64,000 nucleotides of DNA from Bacillota bacterium (GCA_023402395.1 JAEYGI010000040.1:496001-560000), one strand, 5' to 3'. Counted from the first letter of the stretch, positions 8,638 to 16,550 are shown. Numbers and translations are program-made. Notes: generated by a model not told the origin, from the letters alone.

Positions 8638-9858
8638 GTGGACAAGCCGAAATCGTTTTCATTGCTGATTAAACCAACCTCTGCCGATTGCAACCTTCGT
8701 TGCGATTATTGCTTTTATTTGAGCCGTGGCTCCCTGTATCCGCAAGATTCCCGTCACCGGATGGATGATGAGGTGTTGGAGCGGCTCATCGCCAGTTTCA
8801 TGGCGACCGACCAACCCCAGCATGTCTTCGGTTGGCAGGGCGGGGAGCCGACCCTGATGGGCGTGGAGTTTTTCCGGCGGGTCACCGAACTCCAACAGCG
8901 ATACGGCCGGAACGGGTCCGTCGTTTCCAATGGCTTGCAGACCAACGCCACGCTGATCGATGACCAATTCGCCACTCATCTGGCCGAGTATCGTTTTTTG
9001 GTCGGAGTCAGTCTCGACGGACCGGAGGACCTGCACGACCGCTTCCGGACTACCGTTGACGGGCGCGGCTCCCATGCGGATGTCTTGAAAGGAATTAATT
9101 GCTTGAAGCGGCATCGGGTCGATTTTAACGCGCTGACCGTGGTAAATTCGCATAATGCCCCCTACGCGGGGGATATCTACGATTACCTCTGCCGGCTGGG
9201 AATCGCTTATCACCAATACATTCCCTGCGTGGAGTTCGGCCCGGACGGACAAAGCTTGCCCCATACCATCTCCGGCGAAGCCTGGGGGCGTTTTCTCAAT
9301 GATCTATTCGACCGGTGGTACCCCGACGATTGCCGCAAGGTATCCATCCGGCTGTTCGACGCCATCCTGAATCAATTGGTCAATGGGAGTTTCCCGCTCT
9401 GCCATATGGCGGGCAATTGCCGGCAGTATCTGGTGGTGGAATACAACGGGGATGTATACCCTTGCGATTTCTTCGTCGATGCGCCGAAAAAGCTGGGAAA
9501 TATTATGACCCATACCTGGGATGAATTGCTCCATGCTCCCGAATATCAAGTATTTGGGGAACAGAAAACGGCCTGGAACGATCAATGCGTTATGTGCCGG
9601 TTTCTGCGCTACTGTTCCGGCGATTGTCTGAAACACCGTTTTTACGGAAAAGAGGAGCCGAAGCAATTAAGCTGGCTGTGCCGGGGCTGGTGCGATTTTT
9701 ATGAACATGCCCTGCCCGGCCTGGAAGAACTGGCTTTGACCTACCTGCGGGAGAACGGAAGACCGGCCCGGCTATCCGTCGCGGAACCGGGCCGGAATGA
9801 CCCGTGTTATTGCGGCAGCGGCAAGAAATATAAGAAGTGTCATGGATTGGCGTTTTAG
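8638..9858 (+). CDS. Anaerobic sulfatase-maturating enzyme (radical SAM) with C-terminal SEC-C motif
   Basis: A 406-residue radical SAM protein. C18-x3-C22-x2-C25 binds the SAM [4Fe-4S] cluster, [11 protein letters not shown] is the SAM-binding loop, and a cysteine-rich SPASM-type region (residues about 255-345, with CHMAGNC, CDFF, CVMC and CSGDC) holds two auxiliary clusters. This is the anSME architecture, which oxidises the sulfatase active-site Cys or Ser to formylglycine without oxygen. Residues about 388-404 add a SEC-C zinc motif ([17 protein letters not shown]), best known from the SecA C-terminus. GTG 8638 is preceded by AAAGGGA. Two Cys-type sulfatases upstream in the same orientation are the obvious clients. 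Confidence 0.93.
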   Translation: MDKPKSFSLLIKPTSADCNLRCDYCFYLSRGSLYPQDSRHRMDDEVLERLIASFMATDQPQHVFGWQGGEPTLMGVEFFRRVTELQQRYGRNGSVVSNGLQTNATLIDDQFATHLAEYRFLVGVSLDGPEDLHDRFRTTVDGRGSHADVLKGINCLKRHRVDFNALTVVNSHNAPYAGDIYDYLCRLGIAYHQYIPCVEFGPDGQSLPHTISGEAWGRFLNDLFDRWYPDDCRKVSIRLFDAILNQLVNGSFPLCHMAGNCRQYLVVEYNGDVYPCDFFVDAPKKLGNIMTHTWDELLHAPEYQVFGEQKTAWNDQCVMCRFLRYCSGDCLKHRFYGKEEPKQLSWLCRGWCDFYEHALPGLEELALTYLRENGRPARLSVAEPGRNDPCYCGSGKKYKKCHGLAF

Positions 9859-9874
9859 TCAGTTTGAATCCGTT

Positions 9875-9925
9875 GGGAATGAGATGGGCATGTTCGCGAA
9901 GAGAATATGCTCATTTCCTTTTTAT
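9875..9925 (+). terminator. Terminator closing the sulfatase operon
   Basis: GGGAATGAG (9875-9883) pairs with CTCATTTCC (9910-9918, one G-U) around an AU-rich loop and is followed by TTTTTATTT. It ends the sulfatase-anSME transcription unit just before the repeat array. Confidence 0.7.
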
Positions 9926-9935
9926 TTAGGATGAT

Positions 9936-10283
9936 GATCGTAATGCGGCGGTTATCTCCAATGAAGCGGCGATTGCCGCCGTAGTAACGGCGCTTCCAAA
10001 GAATTGACAGGGGACGGTTCCCATTGCAGCGGCGGCAACTGAAAATTGACCGGCATTCGTTGCCGCAGTTGCGGGGGTGACCGAAAATTGACCGGCGATG
10101 AACGCCGTTGCATGGGCATTGAGTGCCATAGTTCCGGCAATCGATGCCGTTACTCCGGCATTGAATGCCGTTGCATCGGCAATGAGTGCCGTTGTTCCGG
10201 CATTAGGCGCCGCCTTAACGGCAACGGGTGCCGGAGGTGCGGCGGTTAGTGCCGTAGTTACGGCAGCAACTGCCGTAGCTTAG
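9936..10283. repeat. Array of about 17 degenerate 21-bp tandem units
   Basis: Cutting the sequence every 21 bases from 9936 gives aligned units to 10283. The best run, 10104-10271, has consensus GCCGTTGTTCCGGCATTGAGT. The opposite strand shows CAATGCCGG once per unit. Most units hold GCCG...CGGC, a small palindrome. Three units (9999, 10041, 10083) carry AATTGAC followed by CGG or AGG in register, placing TGA codons exactly 42 bases apart. Both strands have open frames because 21 is a multiple of 3, but Ala/Val-rich heptads without a ribosome site argue against a protein. One unit contains GACAGGGGACGGTTCC, a motif often met beside RAYT/REP-type elements in Firmicutes; no transposase gene is present. 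Confidence 0.8.
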
Positions 10284-10485
10284 GGGGAGGATGCCGGAGT
10301 GCGGCGGGGAGCTTTAACATCGTCTGATCCAGATTAGTCGTGATTTACGGGATAATGCGAGATCCGTCTGGAAGGAGATTCCATAAATTTGGCGAATTTT
10401 TTACTATGCTATAGGCGCTTGAGATGTTGGGAGAATGGCCGGTATAACTCTATCCAAAAAAATAGGAGTGGTTTAAGTGGAAATT

Positions 10486-10560
10486 CTAACGGATTCCTTC
10501 GATTTCTTCTAGACGGTCATCGACAAATTTCTTAAGGCTATCTTTAAAGTTTTGATGCAC
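10486..10560 (-). CDS. Possible 24-residue peptide divergent from an XRE repressor
   Basis: On the minus strand a GTG at 10560-10558 has AAGGAG seven bases upstream and opens a 24-codon frame (starting HQNFKDSLKKF, ending EEIEGIR) closed by TAG. A near-consensus promoter, TTGACA-17-TATGAT, lies 40-70 bases upstream. The peptide is charged and probably helical. It could be a real small protein, a leader, or the surviving N-terminus of a deleted gene, and I do not recognise it. The promoter and ribosome site are the main support. The divergent XRE gene and shared operators suggest it is what the repressor controls. Confidence 0.4.
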   Translation of the reverse strand: MHQNFKDSLKKFVDDRLEEIEGIR

Positions 10561-10574
10561 TATATTGCTCCTTA

Positions 10575-10673
10575 AAAGTTAATAATTAACTTTATAGAGT
10601 TATCATATAACTTTATAAAGTCACTGTCAAGTTAATTATTAACTTTGCAGAGTTGATTATTGGCAGAAATATA
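10575..10673. promoter_or_regulatory. Divergent promoters with three phased palindromic operators
   Basis: The minus-strand promoter has its -35 at 10630-10625 (TTGACA), a 17-base spacer and its -10 at 10607-10602 (TATGAT). Three related palindromes cover it: AAAGTTAATAATTAACTTT (10575-10593), AGTTAT-CAT-ATAACT (10598-10612) and AAGTTAATTATTAACTT (10629-10645). Their centres (10584, 10605, 10637) are 21 and 32 bp apart, two and three helical turns. The middle one overlaps the -10 and the third overlaps the -35. A weaker plus-strand candidate, TTGCAG-17-AATATA (10645-10673), would drive the XRE gene. The pattern is that of a repressor binding cooperatively on one DNA face. Confidence 0.7.
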
Positions 10674-10724
10674 GAAAATATTATTGCAGAGAGGTATTAT
10701 TTCATCATAGGAGTGATTTGCTTA

Positions 10725-10955
10725 ATGATTAAGTGTAATTTACGAAGGCTGATGGCCGACTACAAGATTGACGACATTACAGCACTGATGAAACTGTCCG
10801 GTCTTAGCCGTAACTCAATTAATAAACTTTATCGGGAAAAGGATATTGAGAGTACGAAGCTTGAAACATTGTTTAAGCTGTGCAATGTTTTTGGGTGTAA
10901 ATTATCCGACCTTATCGAATATATCTCGGAAAGCAAAGAGAATGTTGACAAGTGA
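10725..10955 (+). CDS. Small XRE/Cro-CI-type DNA-binding protein
   Basis: A 76-residue protein that is almost entirely a Cro/CI helix-turn-helix (residues about 5-65): MIKCNLRRLMADYKI, then an ITALMKLSGLSRNSINKLYR recognition segment and KLETLFKLCNVFGCKLSDLIEY. Single-domain XRE proteins of this kind (YozG-like) are often autoregulators next to small peptides or toxin genes. ATG 10725 is chosen over upstream in-frame starts because the HTH begins there and AGGAG lies 11 bases upstream. It faces away from the 24-codon ORF, with three palindromes between them. No partner domain for signal sensing is visible. Confidence 0.8.
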   Translation: MIKCNLRRLMADYKIDDITALMKLSGLSRNSINKLYREKDIESTKLETLFKLCNVFGCKLSDLIEYISESKENVDK

Positions 10956-11025
10956 AAGAAGGGGCGACCTTAACTATTGAAAGAAGTCCTTAGGAGCCAA
11001 GTGAAATGATATAGAGGAGCCCAAC

Positions 11026-11565
11026 ATGGCCAAAATCGAAATAGAGACCCCGCGTCTGATGATCAGGGAATTTGTTGAAAATGACCATGACTCGGTACAC
11101 TTGTATGCTTCCGACCCGTTGGTGGTCCGCTATTTGGGCTGGGGGCCGAACCGCGCCGAAGATACCGGGAGATTTTTGGAACGAGTGGTAAAGGCCCAAA
11201 GTTCGCAACCACGATTTGAATACGAATTGGCGGTGGTTTTAAAAAGCGAAAACCGCCTGATCGGCGGCTGAACCATTCATATTACCAAAACCAATGACAA
11301 GGAAGCGGCGCTCGGATATTGCTTTGACAAGAATTATTGGGGCAAAGGCTATGCTTCCGAAGCGGCCGGAGCCTTAATCAATTTCGGATTCGGCCAATTG
11401 GGATTGCACCGGATTTTTGCAACCTGCCATCCGGATAATATCGGATCGGCCCGAGTAATGGAGAAGAACGGAATGACCAAAGAAGGCCGTTTAAGGGAAC
11501 ACAAGTGGGAAAAGGGAGCGTGGCGGGATTCTTTGGTCTATTCGATCCTGGAGAATGAATTTTAA
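11026..11565 (+). pseudogene. GNAT acetyltransferase (RimJ/RimL type) broken by an in-frame TGA
   Basis: The frame opens at ATG 11026 with a GNAT N-terminus (IEIETPRLMIREF) and is stopped by TGA at 11269-11271, codon 82. The same frame then continues without a shift to TAA at 11563-11565 and encodes the rest of the domain: GYCFDKNYWGKGYASEAAGAL is the acetyl-CoA pyrophosphate loop, followed by ATCHPDNIGSARVMEKNGM. Reading through the TGA gives 179 residues, normal for RimJ/RimL-like N-acetyltransferases. Relatives commonly have Cys, Trp or a small residue at this place after IGG, so a single base change explains the stop. No second defect is seen, so the lesion is recent, or a sequencing error. 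Confidence 0.8.
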
Positions 11566-11577
11566 GGGAGGTTCCCC

Positions 11578-12087
11578 ATGGCCCAAATATTTAATGAGAA
11601 AAATCTCTCATTTCGACTCCGGCAATCTCCGGTTCCGGAATTCGCCTGGCATACCAGTCAGAAGCTCACGGAGATCGTGAAATCAAAACATTTGCAGTTC
11701 GACGTCCGCTCACTGGACCCCGGGAAGTATTCCTACCCATATCATTTTCACCGGAACGCCGAGGAGATTTTTGTAATTCTGTCCGGGAAAGCCACGCTCC
11801 GCACGCCCGAAGGGTTTGTGGAAGTATCCGAGGGCGATATCATATTTTTCGAGATGGGGCCGGAAGGCGCGCATCAGTTGTACAACCATACGGAAAACCC
11901 CTGCCGGTTTCTTGATATCCGCACTGTTGCCGGTATTGATGTTTGCGAATATCCGGACTCGGGGAAGATCAACATCCTGCCCTATCGCGAGGTGTTCCAA
12001 AAAGACGCGAAAGTTGATTATTACCAAGGAGAAGAAAGCGTAAGCGAAAAATGGCCGCAGGGGAAACCGGCAACGGAAAAAATTTAA
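11578..12087 (+). CDS. Single-domain cupin protein
   Basis: A 169-residue protein with one cupin barrel. The first cupin motif supplies H56, H58 and E62 (YHFHRNAEE), and the second supplies H99 (GPEGAHQLYN), the usual three-His-one-Glu metal set. The beta strands around ILSGKATLRTPEGFVEVSEGDIIFFEMG fit the fold. GGGAGG precedes the ATG by six bases, and the gene follows the GNAT pseudogene by 12 bases, suggesting a former operon. Cupins of this size are metal-dependent isomerases, dioxygenases or ligand sensors. Nothing here fixes the reaction, and there is no signal peptide. Confidence 0.85.
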   Translation: MAQIFNEKNLSFRLRQSPVPEFAWHTSQKLTEIVKSKHLQFDVRSLDPGKYSYPYHFHRNAEEIFVILSGKATLRTPEGFVEVSEGDIIFFEMGPEGAHQLYNHTENPCRFLDIRTVAGIDVCEYPDSGKINILPYREVFQKDAKVDYYQGEESVSEKWPQGKPATEKI

Positions 12088-12193
12088 GATAATTATATTT
12101 ACCAAAACTTTACATCCGTGTTGACAGGGGAAATTGCAAGCAGGTTGAAGCTATGCCAAGAGAATTTGACGGCAGTTTGAATAGGAGGCTCCC

Positions 12194-12883
12194 ATGGAAC
12201 GTTTCATTGACCTGAGTCATGTTTTTGAGGACGGAATGCCCGGTTTTCGGATGAAGAGCGAGGACGGGTCCGTGATCCAGTACTCCACCCGGATCCGGCC
12301 GTTTCTTACCCACGAGCAGTCCCTTCCGAAATATCAGGGATTGGCCTCGTTTGAGATCACCGAACTGACATTGCAGACATCGATCGGAACTTATCTGGAC
12401 TCGCCGTATCACCGCTATCCCGATGCCAAAGACATATCCGGCATCGGGCTCGACGAAGTGATCCTGCCGGGTGTGGTCATCGATGCCCGGGGCCGGAGCG
12501 GGTTTGAAGCGGTGGGGCCGGAGGTGATTCCGCCCGGGATGGATTTGCGGGGCAGTGCGGTGCTCTTCCACTTCGGCTGGGACCAGTATTGGGGCCGGGA
12601 GGAGTATTATTCCTACCCGTTTATCTCCGAATCGCTGATTCAGCGGCTGATCGACGCCGGAGTCAAACTGGCCGGAGTGGACACCATCAATATCGACAGC
12701 TCCCAAAATCCGGCTCGTCCGGCGCACAGTTGGTTGCTGAAAGAGGGAATTCTGATCGTGGAAAACCTGACCGGCCTCGACCGGTTGAACGGGCAGACTT
12801 TCCGCTTTTTCGCGGTCCCCTGGAAGGCGAAGGGCGTGGCGGCTCTGCCGGTGCGGGCATTCGCAGAGATTAACGTCGGCTAA
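12194..12883 (+). CDS. Cyclase-family (kynurenine formamidase-like) protein with altered metal motif
   Basis: A 229-residue protein of the cyclase/KynB metallohydrolase family: the N-terminus FIDLSHVFEDGMPGF and the middle and C-terminal parts (GSAVLFHFGWDQYWG, GVKLAGVDTINID, ILIVENLTGLDRL) match well. The family metal motif H-x-G-T-H-x-D-x-P-x-H reads S63-I-G-T-Y67-L-D69-S-P-Y-H73 here, so two metal-binding histidines are replaced while D69 and H73 remain. It may be a subfamily with different metal use or a non-hydrolytic role. AGGAGG sits eight bases before ATG 12194. True kynurenine formamidase activity is doubtful. Confidence 0.8.
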   Translation: MERFIDLSHVFEDGMPGFRMKSEDGSVIQYSTRIRPFLTHEQSLPKYQGLASFEITELTLQTSIGTYLDSPYHRYPDAKDISGIGLDEVILPGVVIDARGRSGFEAVGPEVIPPGMDLRGSAVLFHFGWDQYWGREEYYSYPFISESLIQRLIDAGVKLAGVDTINIDSSQNPARPAHSWLLKEGILIVENLTGLDRLNGQTFRFFAVPWKAKGVAALPVRAFAEINVG

Positions 12884-12920
12884 AATAAAAAAAGAAGCGA
12901 AGATTGGATTAATCTTCGCT
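12882..12920 (-). terminator. Terminator for the small zinc-ribbon gene (minus strand)
   Basis: AGCGAAGATT (12896-12905) pairs perfectly with AATCTTCGCT (12911-12920). The T-run is on the minus strand (A-rich 12882-12896), so it terminates the leftward gene, whose stop codon lies in the loop and stem. It also sits immediately after the rightward cyclase gene. Confidence 0.75.
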
Positions 12921-13058
12921 GATGGGCAGGACCCGGAAACTGTTCACCCAGCTGATTCCGTGATGGTGCCGTTTGCCCCGGAATAACTCCGCGCTGCAGT
13001 GGGGGCAGTAGACTTGGCTGAAGCCGATCTCTTTCTTGCAATCAGGGCATCTTTTCAT
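12909..13058 (-). CDS. Small zinc-ribbon protein
   Basis: A 49-residue protein with a four-cysteine zinc ribbon, C4-x2-C7 and C18-x2-C21 (RCPDCKKEIGFSQVYCPHC), followed by a basic, histidine-rich stretch (RGKRHHHG). An in-frame ATG 14 codons upstream exists, but the chosen ATG at 13058 has GAGGAGG eight bases before it and starts exactly at the ribbon. It is not anti-TRAP: the DnaJ-like CxxCxGxG repeats of that protein are missing. It stands alone on the minus strand between the cyclase gene and dnaE. Function unknown; such ribbons often bind nucleic acid or protein. Confidence 0.65.
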   Translation of the reverse strand: MKRCPDCKKEIGFSQVYCPHCSAELFRGKRHHHGISWVNSFRVLPISED

Positions 13059-13364
13059 GGTCAATTCCTCCTCGTTTGATTTGGGACGTTTTTTGTCCAT
13101 CCATTTCTTTTTCCGTCCCTCTGGTTTTAATTATATGCGTTTCATTTTCCAAAATCAACCGATTTACCCAATGGTAACCTAACTCTTACCTTTTTTAACC
13201 TCGTCTTCAAATTTGTTAAACAATTCGGACAAGCTTGTTGACGGAACACCCATTTGCTCTTGGGGTTTTAAAGGTCACTATGGTCAGGACAAGACTCCGG
13301 GGAAAATTCGGAACCCGGCAGGTAACCGCCTTGGTCATAGCGAAACAAACGTCAAGGACATTGA
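13059..13364. other. Intergenic region upstream of dnaE
   Basis: About 300 bases between the divergent zinc-ribbon gene and dnaE. The last 130 look structured: CCGGG (13300 region) faces CCCGG across a short loop, and CTATG faces CATAG about 60 bases later, giving nested pairing before the dnaE start. It does not match any riboswitch or small-RNA consensus I can recall, and there is no clear -35/-10 pair or terminator. A frame through it from 13235 has no protein-like composition. Confidence 0.35.
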
Positions 13365-16300
13365 ATGGTTTGGTGGCCAATGAAGGATTTCGTTCATCTT
13401 CACGTACACACCCAATATTCGCTGTTAGACGGAGCGGCCGAGATCGGCCGGCTCATTGCCAGAGTGAAAGAGCTGGGAATGCCCTCGGTGGCGATCACCG
13501 ATCACGGCGTGATGTACGGTTGCTTGAAATTCTATCAGCAGGCGTTAAAACAGGGAATCAAGCCGCTGCTTGGTTGCGAGCTGTATGTCGCGCCGCGCTC
13601 GCTCACGGATAAAGTGCCGAAAGTGGACGACAACCCGTTTCACTTGGTGCTGCTGGCCGAGACCAACGAAGGATACCGGAATCTGCTGAAGCTGGTGTCG
13701 TTGGCCAATGTCGAGGGATTTTACTACAAACCCCGGATTGACCTGGAGGCCTTGCGCCGCTATTCCCTGGGTCTGATTGGCCTCTCGGCCTGCCTGTCGG
13801 GAGAGATTCCCCGGTTGGTTCTGAACAATCAGCTTGAGGAAGCCAAACGGAAAATCGGGGTCTATCAGGAAATCTTCGGGCCGGACCATTTTTTTCTGGA
13901 ACTACAGTATCAGCAACTGGCCGATCAGAGGAATGTCAACCGGACGCTGGCGAGATTGGCCGCCGAATGTGGCGCGCCGCTGGTTGCCACCAATGACGTG
14001 CACTATCTGACCAGGGACGACGCGGCGATCCACGACGTGTTGCTGTGCATTCAGACCGGGAAAACCGTCGACGAGCCGAACCGGATGAAGTTTCCGACCC
14101 CGGAGTTTTATCTGAAAAGCCCGGCGGAGATGGCCGAGATCTTCTTCGATTACCCCGAAGCGCTGGCGAATACGGTCCGGATCGCCGAACGGTGCCGGGT
14201 TGAGCTTGAGTTGGGAAAGATTCACCTGCCGAGCTTTGCGACTCCGGAACAAGAGACTCCCGAGAGCTATCTGGAACGGCTGTGCCGGGAAGGAATCGAC
14301 AGCCGCGGGTTGAATTGGGATGACTCCCTGGAAGACCGGCTCCGTTATGAGTTGTCGATCATCAACCAGATGGGGTTTCCAGGCTATTTTCTGGTGGTTC
14401 GCGACTTTGTCCATTATGCCAAGGAAAACGGAATCATGGTCGGACCCGGCCGGGGTTCGGCCGCCGGAAGTCTGGTCGCGTATTTGCTGGGCATTACTGA
14501 TCTCGATCCCATCGAGCACGGACTGCTCTTCGAACGTTTTTTGAATCCGGAACGGATCTCCATGCCCGATATTGATATTGATTTCTGTTTCGAACGTCGG
14601 GGCGAGGTCATCAGTTATGTCCGGAAACGTTTCGGCGAGGACCGCGTGGCGCAGATCATCACCTTCGGAACGATGGCGGCCCGGGCGGCGGTCCGTGATG
14701 TCGGACGCGCCCTCGCGCTTCCCTATGGCGAGGTCGATCGGGTGGCGAAGTTGATTCCGCACGAGTTGGGCATCTCCCTGGAAGAAGCTATCGAGGCTAC
14801 CCCGGAACTGCGGGAGCTAATCGCGGCTGATCCCCGGATCGCCCGGTTGCTGGACTATGCCCGCCGGATTGAGGGATTTCCCAGGCACGCCTCAACCCAC
14901 GCCGCCGGCGTGGTGATCGCGGCGGCGCCGCTTACCGAGCTGATTCCGTTGGCTCGCTCCAACGAAGGCGAGGTCACTACCCAGTTTCCCATGGAGGATA
15001 TCGAGGCCATCGGCCTGCTGAAAATGGATTTTCTGGGCCTTCGCACCCTGACCGTACTGCGGGATGCGATGGCGCTGGTCGAATCCAACCGCAGCCTGCG
15101 GGTCCCGCTGGAAAGGATCCCGCTGGACGATCCGCCCACCTATCGAATGTTGGCCGAAGGTCATACCCTGGGCGTGTTTCAACTGGAAAGCGGCGGCATC
15201 CGACGACTGCTCATCCGGTTGAGACCGGAACGGATCGCCGATCTGACAGCGTTGGTGGCGCTATACCGGCCGGGGCCGCTGGGAAGCGGAATGGTCGACG
15301 ATTATATCAAAGTCCGGCACGGCCAGAAAAGTCCGAGTTATCCCCATCCCATGCTGGAACCGGTTTTACGGGAGACTTACGGGGTCATTCTTTATCAGGA
15401 ACAAGTCATGCAGATCGCCAGCCTTATGGGCGGGTTCACACTGGGGCAGGCCGATCTGGTCCGGCGAGCCATGGGCAAGAAAAAACCGGAAGTGCTGGCT
15501 GCCATGCGTCAACAGTTTGCCGACGGCGCGGCGGCCAAAGGGGTAACGCTAGAGACCGCCGCCCAGATCTTCGATCTGATGGAGTATTTCTCCGGCTACG
15601 GGTTTAATAAGTCCCATTCAGCCGCTTACGCTTTGGTGGCGTATCAAACGGCCTATTTTAAAACCAATTATCCGCAGGAGTTTATGGCGGCGCTTTTGAC
15701 CAGTGTAATTGGGAACTCCGATAAGGTCGGGCTCTATATTGAGGAATGCCGCCGGATGAAGCTTTCGATCCTCGGCCCCGACGTGAACCGCAGTACGCAT
15801 TCCTTCGGCACCGAGGGCTCAGGGATCCGGTTCGGACTGCTTGGGATCAAAAACGTCGGAGTCGGCGCCATTGATCGGATTATCGAGGAACGGCGGAATG
15901 GGCCGTACCGTTCCCTCTTTGACTTTTGCAACCGTACCGGCCATCAGTTGGTGAACAAACGAGTGATCGAGAGCTTGATTTTGGCGGGGGCCTTTGACTT
16001 CACCGGTGCCGGCCGGCGGGCGATGGTAAACGGACTGGATCGGATCTTGGAGAACACTGTCAAAAAGTCGAGCCGGAATCAGTTATCACTTCTGGATTCG
16101 TTCGGCGAGGACGCTCTTGGCTACGATCCGGGCCTGCCGGAAGTGGCCGAGTTCTCAAAACAGGAGATTCTGAAGTTTGAAAAGGAATACCTCGGTGTTT
16201 ATCTCTCCGGACATCCGCTGGATGAGTGGCGGGAAAAATTCCGGCAAAACGGAATCGTGGCCATCGCCGAACTGGAGGATGAGCCGGACGGGAAAGAAAT

Positions 16301-16550
16301 CCTGCTCGGCGGCGTGGTGACCGGATGGCGGACCATCGCGACCAAGTCCGGTTCCATTATGGCCGGATGCAGGCTGGAAGACTGGACCGGAGCGGTTGAG
16401 ACCGTAATCTTCCCGAAGCTCTTCAATGAAGTCAAGGACGGCTATCAGCCGGATCGGGTCGCAGTAATCAAGGGGCGGCTGGAACGTCAGGACGAAGGAG
16501 TCAAGATTCTGGCCTCGCAGTTGCGTTGGCTGTCTAAACCGGAGGATTGA
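13365..16550 (+). CDS. dnaE: DNA polymerase III alpha subunit
   Basis: A 1061-residue C-family replicative polymerase. The N-terminal PHP domain opens with FVHLHVHTQYSLLDGA. The palm carries the catalytic aspartates in ISMPDIDIDF (about residue 400) and the GPGRGSAAGS loop just before it. The fingers and beta-binding parts follow, including GYGFNKSHSAAYA, and the C-terminus holds an OB fold (LLGGVVTGWRTIATKSGSIMA). This is the DnaE type without the embedded DEDD exonuclease of PolC. ATG 13365 has AAGGA six bases upstream; ATG 13380, directly before KDFVHLH, is an alternative. It is slightly shorter than many DnaE proteins but has all expected domains. The malic enzyme gene follows after 45 bases. 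Confidence 0.95.
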   Translation: MVWWPMKDFVHLHVHTQYSLLDGAAEIGRLIARVKELGMPSVAITDHGVMYGCLKFYQQALKQGIKPLLGCELYVAPRSLTDKVPKVDDNPFHLVLLAETNEGYRNLLKLVSLANVEGFYYKPRIDLEALRRYSLGLIGLSACLSGEIPRLVLNNQLEEAKRKIGVYQEIFGPDHFFLELQYQQLADQRNVNRTLARLAAECGAPLVATNDVHYLTRDDAAIHDVLLCIQTGKTVDEPNRMKFPTPEFYLKSPAEMAEIFFDYPEALANTVRIAERCRVELELGKIHLPSFATPEQETPESYLERLCREGIDSRGLNWDDSLEDRLRYELSIINQMGFPGYFLVVRDFVHYAKENGIMVGPGRGSAAGSLVAYLLGITDLDPIEHGLLFERFLNPERISMPDIDIDFCFERRGEVISYVRKRFGEDRVAQIITFGTMAARAAVRDVGRALALPYGEVDRVAKLIPHELGISLEEAIEATPELRELIAADPRIARLLDYARRIEGFPRHASTHAAGVVIAAAPLTELIPLARSNEGEVTTQFPMEDIEAIGLLKMDFLGLRTLTVLRDAMALVESNRSLRVPLERIPLDDPPTYRMLAEGHTLGVFQLESGGIRRLLIRLRPERIADLTALVALYRPGPLGSGMVDDYIKVRHGQKSPSYPHPMLEPVLRETYGVILYQEQVMQIASLMGGFTLGQADLVRRAMGKKKPEVLAAMRQQFADGAAAKGVTLETAAQIFDLMEYFSGYGFNKSHSAAYALVAYQTAYFKTNYPQEFMAALLTSVIGNSDKVGLYIEECRRMKLSILGPDVNRSTHSFGTEGSGIRFGLLGIKNVGVGAIDRIIEERRNGPYRSLFDFCNRTGHQLVNKRVIESLILAGAFDFTGAGRRAMVNGLDRILENTVKKSSRNQLSLLDSFGEDALGYDPGLPEVAEFSKQEILKFEKEYLGVYLSGHPLDEWREKFRQNGIVAIAELEDEPDGKEILLGGVVTGWRTIATKSGSIMAGCRLEDWTGAVETVIFPKLFNEVKDGYQPDRVAVIKGRLERQDEGVKILASQLRWLSKPED

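Noticed and set aside
10098..10283. A 61-codon Ala/Val-rich ORF
   Set aside because: It is a by-product of the 21-bp repeat, which leaves frames open on both strands. There is no ribosome site at the ATG, and the same register upstream is broken by TGA in three units.
9936..10283. CRISPR array
   Set aside because: Units are contiguous and degenerate with no unique spacers, and no cas gene is present.
11269..11271. Selenocysteine or recoded TGA in the GNAT gene
   Set aside because: No SECIS-like hairpin is evident just after the TGA, GNAT enzymes do not need a selenol, and several genes in the window (trpC, ylxR, rbfA) end in TGA.
12909..13100. Anti-TRAP (RtpA) candidate
   Set aside because: Anti-TRAP would be expected near trp in a TRAP organism, but this small zinc protein has two plain CxxC knuckles, not the DnaJ-like CxxCxGxG pattern.
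13235..13612. 125-codon ORF overlapping the dnaE start
   Set aside because: Most of it lies in the wrong frame of dnaE, whose PHP domain is unmistakable; composition is not protein-like.
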